A stretch of DNA of 64,000 nt from Microbacterium sp. Nx66 (GTDB lineage: Bacteria > Actinomycetota > Actinomycetes > Actinomycetales > Microbacteriaceae), in contig NZ_LR880474.1 in assembly GCF_904066215.1 (NCBI RefSeq), forward strand, positions 2,852,001 through 2,916,000, read 5' to 3'. Position numbers and translations under genes: made by a program. The number at the start of each line of letters is the position of its first letter. The first letter of the stretch is position 1. This document shows positions 57,958 to 64,000 of the stretch, in pieces. The notes below the pieces were generated by a model. It was not told where the DNA came from. It did no database searches and saw only the letters and a program-made list of their open reading frames with translations.

Positions 57958-59334
57958 TCACTTCGCGGCCAGCGCGGGCGCAGCCGGGCGCGACCGGAAC
58001 ATCGTGGCTCCCGTGGCCTGCTCGGCCTCGTGGTCCGGTCCCAGCGGAATCCCCGATCGATCCCGCAGACACAGCGTCGCGATGCCGCCGAGGAGCGAGG
58101 CCACCAGGAGGTAGGCCGACACGGCCACGGTCGTACCGGTCCTGTCGAGCAGCAACTGGGCGATCATCGGTGCGAACGCACCACCCAGCACCGCGCCGAT
58201 CGCGTAGGTGATCGAGACGCCCGAGAAGCGGATCGAGGCGGGGAAGATCTCGGAGTACCAGGCGGCCAGCGGTCCGTAGGTGAGGCCCAGTCCGGTCGAG
58301 ATGAGGACGAGCGCGGTGTACAGCCCCGGGAGACCTCCGTGGTCGACGAGCCAGAACACGGGGAAGACGACGAGAGCCTGCAGGGCGAAACCGATCAGGA
58401 AGGTGCTCCGCCGCCCGATCACGTCGGAGAGGTACCCGGCGAGGAGCGTCGAGAAGAACCAGACGACGGCGGCCACCGACGCGGCGACGAGCACCGCCGT
58501 GGTGTCGAGGCTCTGCACGTTGATCGCATAGCTGTTGAGGAAGCCACCCGTCGTCATGTACCCGAGCGTGCCGTTGCCCGCGAACACGAGGGCGGCCAGG
58601 AGCACCAGATACCAGTGGCGCCGGAACAGGGTCACGATCGGCGCCTGGGACTGCCGTCCGCGGCGTGCGATCTCCGCGAAGACGGGGCTCTCCGACACGG
58701 AGCGCCGGATGACGAACCCGACGGCGATGAGCACGACGCTCACCAGGAACGGCACGCGCCAGCCCCACTCCAGGTACGCGGCACCCGGGGTGATGACGCC
58801 GGTCATGAGGGCCGTCACTCCGGAGGCGAGGAGGAAGCCGAGGGGCACCCCGAGCTGGGGCCACGACCCCGCGCGCCCTCGACGGTCGGCCGGGGCATGC
58901 TCGACGGCCATCAGCACCGCGCCTCCCCACTCACCGCCGGCCGAGAGACCCTGGAGGATCCGGAGCAGCAGGAGGAGGATCGGCGCGGCGATCCCGATCT
59001 GGGCGTACGTCGGCAACAGACCGATGAGGGTGGTGGCCGCTCCCATCAGCACGAGGGTGAGGACGAGCATCGTGCGCCGCCCCAGGACGTCGCCGAAGTG
59101 CCCGGCCAGGAAGGCGCCGAGCGGACGGAAGAGGAAGGAGATGCCGACCGTGGCGAAGGAGAGCAGCAGGCCGATCTCCTTGCCGGCGGGTTGGAAGAAG
59201 AGCTGTGCGAAGACGAGCCCGGCGCTCGTCGCGTAGATGAAGAAGTCGTACCACTCGATGGTCGTGCCGATGATCGTCGCGAAGGCGATGCGGCGCTGCG
59301 AGCTGGCGTTGCCTGATGCGGAAGAGGAGGTCAT
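57958..59334 (-). CDS. MHS family MFS transporter (metabolite:H+ symporter)
   Basis: This 458-residue membrane protein has 12 helices and the MHS marks: ATIIGTTIEWYDFFIYATSAGLVF, FRPLGAFLAGHFGDVLGRRTML, GLSAGGEWGGAVLMAVEHAP and RSVSESPVF. Members import aromatic or dicarboxylic acids such as shikimate, protocatechuate or benzoate derivatives. It is the first gene of the operon with the hydroxylase, so it likely imports that enzyme's substrate. A divergent LysR regulator lies 146 bp away. Confidence 0.93.
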   Translation of the reverse strand: MTSSSASGNASSQRRIAFATIIGTTIEWYDFFIYATSAGLVFAQLFFQPAGKEIGLLLSFATVGISFLFRPLGAFLAGHFGDVLGRRTMLVLTLVLMGAATTLIGLLPTYAQIGIAAPILLLLLRILQGLSAGGEWGGAVLMAVEHAPADRRGRAGSWPQLGVPLGFLLASGVTALMTGVITPGAAYLEWGWRVPFLVSVVLIAVGFVIRRSVSESPVFAEIARRGRQSQAPIVTLFRRHWYLVLLAALVFAGNGTLGYMTTGGFLNSYAINVQSLDTTAVLVAASVAAVVWFFSTLLAGYLSDVIGRRSTFLIGFALQALVVFPVFWLVDHGGLPGLYTALVLISTGLGLTYGPLAAWYSEIFPASIRFSGVSITYAIGAVLGGAFAPMIAQLLLDRTGTTVAVSAYLLVASLLGGIATLCLRDRSGIPLGPDHEAEQATGATMFRSRPAAPALAAK

Positions 59335-59356
59335 GGTCGTCCCTAACGTCGTTGTC

Positions 59357-59374
59357 CCCCTCGCGAGCGAGGGG
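59357..59374. promoter_or_regulatory. Palindrome in the MHS/LysR intergenic region
   Basis: CCCCTCGC-GA-GCGAGGGG is a perfect 18-bp dyad just upstream of the transporter start. It could be an operator or 5'-UTR hairpin. A second, smaller dyad CCCTC...GAGGG (59387-59403) follows. Neither fits the LysR T-N11-A form well; an A+T-rich stretch at 59425-59450 is the better candidate for the actual LysR site and the two promoters. Confidence 0.4.
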
Positions 59375-59480
59375 ATCGGGATGTGTCCCTCTCATCGTGA
59401 GGGCGGGGACTCTGTACGTAAATCGCACTTCTTCGTGGTTATAGTTCAGGTGAGCGGAAGAGGAATCGAGGGGAGCCGTC

Positions 59481-60413
59481 ATGTCCGACGTGAGCATGAG
59501 GCAGCTCGAGCTGTTCGCCGCCCTGCCCAACTTCCCGACCCTCAGCGCCGCGGCAGCTCATCTGCACATCTCGGAATCGGCGCTGTCCCAGGCGGTGACG
59601 AGCCTGGAGCGGGCGGTCGGCGCCCAGCTCTGCGTGCGACGGAAGGCACGCGGCCTCACTCTGACGCCGACCGGTCAGCAGTTCGCCAAGCAGGCCCGTC
59701 GGATCGTCGCGGATGCTCAGGAGCTCGTCCTCGACGCGCGCCGCGGCACCGAGCTGCGCGGCCCGGTCACGCTCGGGTGCTACGCCAGCTTCGCGACCAG
59801 CGTGGTTCCGGAGCTGCTCGAAGGCTTCCCGAAGCGCCATCCGGGCGTGCAGCTCGAGATCATGATCGGCACGAACGAGGAACTCCTCGCGGCACTCGAC
59901 GCGGGAGACCTCGATGTGGCGCTCGTGTACAACGTGTCCCTGCCCGCCGGATACCGTCGTCGGCGGATCTATGCCACCGAGCTCGAGGTCCACCTGCCGC
60001 CCACGCACCCGCTGGCCGATGCGGCGACCCTGGACCTGCCGGACCTCGCCGACGAGCCCTACATCCAGTACGACGCCAGCCCGGGGACGCGCAACGTCAT
60101 CGATGCCTTCACCGCGCGCGGACTCGAGCCCCGGATCGAGGCCCGCGTCAGCCAGCTCGCCCTCGTCGAAGCCCTCGTGGGCCGAGGCCTGGGCTACGGC
60201 CTCCTCATGTCCCGCCCCAACACCCTGCCCGTGAGCAGCGAGGGACGCCCGGTCGTGATCCGCCCCCTGGACCCCCCGGTGACGGTCTCCCACGTCGTGG
60301 GGATCTGGCCGGCGGACATGACCCTGACGTCGCGTGCCGATGCCCTCCTCGACTTCGCGGTGGAGAAGCTCGGCGACTACGGACGCGCGGACGTGCGGAC
60401 ACCTGTTCCCTGA
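59481..60413 (+). CDS. LysR family regulator
   Basis: This 310-residue protein has the N-terminal winged helix (residues 5-65: MRQLELFAALPNFPTLSAAAAHLHISESALSQAVTSLERAVGAQL in part) and a type 2 periplasmic-binding effector domain (about 95-300). Divergent position to the MHS-hydroxylase operon makes it the regulator of the latter with an aromatic acid as inducer. The ATG has GGGGAG upstream. The 3' end overlaps the convergent surface-protein gene by 37 bp. Confidence 0.92.
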   Translation: MSDVSMRQLELFAALPNFPTLSAAAAHLHISESALSQAVTSLERAVGAQLCVRRKARGLTLTPTGQQFAKQARRIVADAQELVLDARRGTELRGPVTLGCYASFATSVVPELLEGFPKRHPGVQLEIMIGTNEELLAALDAGDLDVALVYNVSLPAGYRRRRIYATELEVHLPPTHPLADAATLDLPDLADEPYIQYDASPGTRNVIDAFTARGLEPRIEARVSQLALVEALVGRGLGYGLLMSRPNTLPVSSEGRPVVIRPLDPPVTVSHVVGIWPADMTLTSRADALLDFAVEKLGDYGRADVRTPVP

Positions 60414-63172
60414 TCCGTTCCTCGCCGTCGGCGACGGCGGGTCGCGATCAGCACGGCCCCGAGGAGCACGAGCAGACCACCGGCGCCTGCCATCACGACC
60501 GTCGCCGGCGCGAGCCCTGTCGTGGCCAGGTCGGAGGCCGCCCCGCCTTCCGATCCGGTCGCCGGGCCGGGGCCTCCGTCCGTTCCGCGATCCGGGTTCT
60601 CCGGTTCCGGTTCGGGTTCGGGCTCGGGCTCGGGCCCCGGGTCGTAGACGTTCGTGACCGTGCACACGGTGTCCATCCCGGCCGTGACCTCGACGACGTC
60701 GCCCTCCAGCGCTCCCCCGGTGCACGCCCAGCCGTCGCTGCGGTAGTCCGCTGTGGGCGCCCCCGCGACCGCCCGCTCCGAGAGCCGGAACGCACCGGCG
60801 CCGAGCGGAGCGAGGGTCACCGCGGTCTCTCCGGACGCCCCCTCGATGCGCGGACGCGGGAACTGCCCGCCGCCGATGGCGCGCAGGGTCCAGTCCGTGG
60901 CGTCGGCGGGCCCGGTCGGCGCCCCGGGGCCGACCCCGACGATGGCCTTCCGAAGCGTCAGGGTTCCGCCGACGAACGTGTTGGTCGCGGTGCAGATCGC
61001 GTCCTCCCCGAACCCCAGCGTCGCCGTGGTCCCGTCCCAGGCGGTGCCCGTGCAGGACCACTCGCCCTCGTAGCCGCTCGGGCCGTCCTCGGAGAAGATG
61101 TAGTCGCCCGGCGGAAGCTGCATGTCGGTGACGAACTCCGAGCCGCTGGGACCGGAGAGAGCCGCATTGCCCGGACCGCGGGCCTTCAGCTCGAAGTCCG
61201 CAGGCACTGCTCGGCCGCGCTCGCCGTTCACCACCTGCTTGACCAGCGTGAGGCTGGGCGTGATCGATGCGTTGGTGAGGATGCACACCACGTCCTTGGA
61301 CGGAGGAACCTGGACGACATCCCCGGACACGGACCCGCCCGAGCAGTTCCACCCGAGAGGGTCGTAGCCGGATGGGCCTCCCGTCTCGCCGAGGGTCCAC
61401 GCGCCGGGGGCGACCGCCGCCTGCGTGACAGCCGGGGAGTTGGCGGGCCCCGACACCGTGGCGGCGCCGTCGGTCGCGGTCAGCGTCCAGGCCGAGGGCA
61501 GGGCCGGCGTGCCGAAGGCGGAGGCGACCTGCTTGCGCAGCGTCAGGGTCGACTCGGTCCATCGATTCGTGACGGTGCAGATCACACTCTCCAACGGCAC
61601 GACCTCCACGGTGTCGCCCGTGCCGACCGGAGTGCCCTCGTCATCGACGCACGACCAGCCCTCGCTCGTATAGGAGCCCGCCTCCGGAGCGGTACTGGCC
61701 TCCGACAGGGTGAAGGTCCCCGGTGCCACCGCCGCGAAGCTGACCTTGCCCGAGCCGGAGGCGCCGCTGATGACGGTGTCGGCCGATCTCGCGGTGAGCT
61801 CCCAGTCCTGCGCGGTGAGCGGGCCGCCGCCCGCGTTCACGACGTTCTTCACCAGGGTGAGCTGGCCGACCTCGAGGGTGTTCGTGACCGTGCATGTCAC
61901 GTCCGCTCCGGCGCCGACCGTCACGGTGTCGGTCGCCAGGGCGCCGCCCGTGCACGACCACGGGCCGGCCGCATACCCGGCGGGGCCATCCGCCTCGGCG
62001 AGCGCGTAGTCGCCGACCGGCACCGGGACGCGGGAGACGGCAGCGGATCCGGAGGCACCGGTGACCGTTTCCGGTCCTGCAGCCGTCAGGGTCCAGTCGG
62101 ACGGCGGTTGGTCGCTGCCCACCACGTTCTTGACGAGGGTGAGCCAGCCGCCCGCGAAGGTGTTGGTGATGCGGCAGGTGATGTCGGAGCTTTCGCGCAC
62201 GAAGAGGAGGCCGCCGTCGATGCCGCCGTCGCTCGTGGCGTCGACGCAGGTCCACGCGCCTCCGCTGTATCCGGCAGGGCCGCTCTCGGCGAGCGTGTAG
62301 GCGCCGGGGTCGATGGAGGCGTGGTCGACGGCGTCCGAGCCGGAGGGACCGGAGATCCGCTCGGGTCCGCTCGCGCTCAGCACGAAGTCCGACGGGGCGG
62401 CCAACGGGTATCCGGTGGCTGCCGGGTCGACGACCTCCTTGACGAGCGTCAGGTGGGGCAGATCCCCGGTGTTCGTGATCTGACAGGTCACCGCACCGCC
62501 GAGCGTCATCTCGAACTGGTCGCCGCTCACGGGGACCTCGGCGACCTCTCCGGTCGTCAGATCCCGCCGCTCGCACGTCCACGGCCCCGGCACGTAGCTC
62601 CCCGGTCCGCCGAACTCGCTCAACGTGTAGACGCCGATCCGGGCGGGCTGGTTCTGCACTTCGGCCGAGCCTCCCACCCCCTCGATGGTCGACGGTCCCT
62701 GGGCCCGCAGCGTCCACTCCGACGGGGCCGCGCCGCCGCCCTGCACGTTCTTGACGAGCGTGAGTCTGCCCTGGATGGCGTTGTTCTGCACCGTGCACGT
62801 CATCGACTGGTTCGCGGTGATCGTGATCGTGCGTTCCGGCTCCGTCGTCATGTCGCCGTCGCAGTTCCAGGCGAAGAAGGCGTAACCGGCCACGCCGCCG
62901 GTCTCGAAGATGCGGTAGGTGCCCGGCGGGACGAGGCGCGACTGCATGCCGTTGAGGCCGTCGCCGGTGAAGGTCTCCCCCGTGGCCACGTTGACGGCGT
63001 GCATCGTCCACAGGGTCCGATCCCCCAGACTGGCCCCCGTGTCGAGGTTCTCGATCGCCTTGAAGAGCGAGAGCCGGGCAGTGGGCTCGGCCGCGACGGC
63101 GGGGAGTGCGCCGCCGAAACCGACCACGGCGGCCAGCAGCACGCCCAGAACGCCGAATCGGACTCTTCTCAT
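60377..63172 (-). CDS. Sortase-anchored surface protein with eight CnaB-like repeats
   Basis: This 931-residue protein has a signal peptide (1-28), eight tandem domains of about 95-115 residues, a Pro-Glu stretch (PEPEPEPEPE) and a C-terminal sorting signal: LATTG, a hydrophobic helix and a run of arginines. LAxTG is the motif recognised by class E sortases. Each domain starts with a LTLVKNV-like strand, has an L-x-E-x-GP-x-GY turn and ends with CTVTN, placing Lys, Glu and Asn as in isopeptide-forming CnaB/SpaA domains, plus two cysteines (W-x-C and C-x-V-T-N). It is probably an adhesive stalk. No sortase gene is adjacent. Confidence 0.87.
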   Translation of the reverse strand: MRRVRFGVLGVLLAAVVGFGGALPAVAAEPTARLSLFKAIENLDTGASLGDRTLWTMHAVNVATGETFTGDGLNGMQSRLVPPGTYRIFETGGVAGYAFFAWNCDGDMTTEPERTITITANQSMTCTVQNNAIQGRLTLVKNVQGGGAAPSEWTLRAQGPSTIEGVGGSAEVQNQPARIGVYTLSEFGGPGSYVPGPWTCERRDLTTGEVAEVPVSGDQFEMTLGGAVTCQITNTGDLPHLTLVKEVVDPAATGYPLAAPSDFVLSASGPERISGPSGSDAVDHASIDPGAYTLAESGPAGYSGGAWTCVDATSDGGIDGGLLFVRESSDITCRITNTFAGGWLTLVKNVVGSDQPPSDWTLTAAGPETVTGASGSAAVSRVPVPVGDYALAEADGPAGYAAGPWSCTGGALATDTVTVGAGADVTCTVTNTLEVGQLTLVKNVVNAGGGPLTAQDWELTARSADTVISGASGSGKVSFAAVAPGTFTLSEASTAPEAGSYTSEGWSCVDDEGTPVGTGDTVEVVPLESVICTVTNRWTESTLTLRKQVASAFGTPALPSAWTLTATDGAATVSGPANSPAVTQAAVAPGAWTLGETGGPSGYDPLGWNCSGGSVSGDVVQVPPSKDVVCILTNASITPSLTLVKQVVNGERGRAVPADFELKARGPGNAALSGPSGSEFVTDMQLPPGDYIFSEDGPSGYEGEWSCTGTAWDGTTATLGFGEDAICTATNTFVGGTLTLRKAIVGVGPGAPTGPADATDWTLRAIGGGQFPRPRIEGASGETAVTLAPLGAGAFRLSERAVAGAPTADYRSDGWACTGGALEGDVVEVTAGMDTVCTVTNVYDPGPEPEPEPEPEPENPDRGTDGGPGPATGSEGGAASDLATTGLAPATVVMAGAGGLLVLLGAVLIATRRRRRRGTDQGTGVRTSARP

Positions 63173-63288
63173 GATCGAACGGCCCCCGCCTCGGGTGCGG
63201 ATCCCACCCGTCACCTCACCGTAGGGGCGAGGACCTCGTCAGGGCAAGGGTTGCCGACGGATGGGGAGGGGTGGGCTACGGTCGCCTC

Positions 63289-63822
63289 ATGGCCGAGCCG
63301 TTCTTCACCATCGGGCACTCCACCCGCACGATCGATGAGTTCCTCGCGTTGGTGCAGGAGAGCCGTGTGGAGAGCGTCGTGGACGTGCGCCGCCTCCCCG
63401 GTTCGAAGCGGCATCCGCAGTTCGACCAGGACGCACTCGCGTCCTCCCTCCGCACCGCCGGGATCGCCTACCACCGTGCAGAGGGGCTGACGGGTCGCCG
63501 CCCCGTGAGCAGGGACGTTCCCTTCGAGACCAACGCGTGGTGGCAGAACCGCAGCTTCCACAACTACGCCGATCACGCCCTCTCCGCGGATTTCGGGCAG
63601 GCCCTGGACGAGCTCCGCGCCGAGGGCCGCGAGCGGCGCGTCACGGTGATGTGCTCGGAGAGCGTGTGGTGGCGGTGCCATCGACGGATCATCGCCGACC
63701 ACCTCCTCGCGCGGGACGAAGTCGTCCGCCACATCCTCGGTCCCGGGCACGTCGATCCGGCCGAGCTCAGCGCCGGCGCGGTCGTCCGCGCGGACGGGAC
63801 GGTCACCTACCCGGCCGCATGA
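63289..63822 (+). CDS. DUF488 family protein
   Basis: This 177-residue protein starts FFTIGHSTRTIDEFLALVQE and has VVDVRRLPGSKRHPQFDQDAL, the central FHNYADHALSADF, and MCSESVWWRCHRRIIADHLL with two cysteines, the full DUF488 pattern. The C-x6-C-H motif may bind metal or support a redox role; some members lie near nucleic-acid or stress genes. The ATG at 63289 is chosen since the longer frame lacks a Shine-Dalgarno. Function unknown. Confidence 0.9.
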   Translation: MAEPFFTIGHSTRTIDEFLALVQESRVESVVDVRRLPGSKRHPQFDQDALASSLRTAGIAYHRAEGLTGRRPVSRDVPFETNAWWQNRSFHNYADHALSADFGQALDELRAEGRERRVTVMCSESVWWRCHRRIIADHLLARDEVVRHILGPGHVDPAELSAGAVVRADGTVTYPAA

Positions 63823-63943
63823 CCGCACGCCGGCACAGCATCCCCCTCGTCTCGTCTTCGCGCAACCCCCGTGCCGGAACACCTCTTCTCCTCATAGGAC
63901 TGGATCGCGGGAGCAGTGCTCGCGCCGACGCCGAGGAGGAGCC

Positions 63944-64000
63944 ATGTCGAAGGCAGCCACAGGACGAAGCGGATCCGCGTCCGCTCCATCGCCAGAGCAC
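63944..64000 (+). CDS. Start of an unidentified gene (truncated by the window edge)
   Basis: An ATG with a strong GAGGAGGA five bases upstream opens a frame to the window end: MSKAATGRSGSASAPSPEH, 19 residues, polar and probably disordered. Catalases of some actinobacteria start with a similar polar tail, but nothing decisive is visible. The exact 18-nt repeat CGCAACCCCCGTGCCGGA lies 66 bp before the ATG. Confidence 0.55.
   Translation, partial: MSKAATGRSGSASAPSPEH

Noticed and set aside
59237..63490. 1417-residue open frame on the plus strand
   Set aside because: It runs antisense to the MHS transporter and the surface protein, crosses the LysR gene in another frame, and is Arg/Gly-rich low-complexity sequence. 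It is an artefact of high GC.

Overview
The window is a 64 kb piece of a very GC-rich (about 70%) actinobacterial chromosome. Gene content and style (short Microbacteriaceae-type proteins such as the 112-aa DUF7882-like gene, AztABCD zinc uptake, many GTG starts, ATGA overlaps, several promoter-to-ATG distances too short for a leader) point to Microbacterium or a close relative. It is an ordinary, densely packed chromosomal region with no integrase, transposase, phage, rRNA or CRISPR array. The one RNA gene I can support is a tRNA-Cys.

Layout. 1-2.9 kb: a phosphonate/phosphite-type ABC operon (phnD-phnC-phnE, minus strand, running off the left edge) with a divergent GntR/HutC regulator. 3.1-5.1 kb: divergent NarL-type two-component pair. 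5.1-12.4 kb: DMT exporter, M18 aminopeptidase, NCS1 permease coupled to a cysteine hydrolase, and an MBL hydrolase/TetR divergent pair with two palindromic operators. 12.6-16.6 kb: a tryptophan-to-anthranilate operon (kynA, amidohydrolase, kynU, PaaX-like regulator). 16.6-23.9 kb: FBP zinc-finger protein, a cytosolic-type copper storage protein, small stress-type proteins (CsbD, two-helix membrane protein, Rho-N protein), a YbdK-like ligase, a DHA2 exporter with a GH114 lipoprotein, and a heme-oxygenase-like diiron protein coupled to a CDGSH protein. 23.9-33 kb: PLP-related genes (YggS, gabT, HAD, amidotransferase; AlaA-like aminotransferase under a MocR regulator) tied together by three copies of one palindrome.

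33-49 kb: DedA, DUF1254/1214, nuclease, old yellow enzyme, two tandem MarR regulators with an MFS pump, DUF2243-CtaG, flavin amine oxidase, SoxR with a classical sox box, a Ser/Thr kinase, a ThrE exporter, GNAT and DUF1269. 49.7-56 kb: a zinc-ribbon nuclease-like protein and the zinc-uptake locus aztA | Zur box | aztB-propeller-aztC-aztD. 56-60.4 kb: an aromatic-hydroxylase cluster with an MHS transporter and a LysR regulator. 60.4-64 kb: a 931-residue repeat surface protein with a class-E-type sortase motif, a DUF488 protein and the start of a further gene.

The most notable observations are: (1) a dispersed repeat family (core TTCGACAGGCTCAGSGACC) that lies inside reading frames without breaking them, in phnE, the cysteine hydrolase and kynU; (2) a MocR-linked regulon marked by a 21-nt identical palindrome 8 kb apart plus a third degenerate copy; (3) a kynurenine operon whose formamidase seems to be replaced by a metal-dependent amidohydrolase; (4) a tRNA-Cys with C at position 33, placed between two aminotransferase genes; (5) two propeller lipoproteins in one zinc operon.
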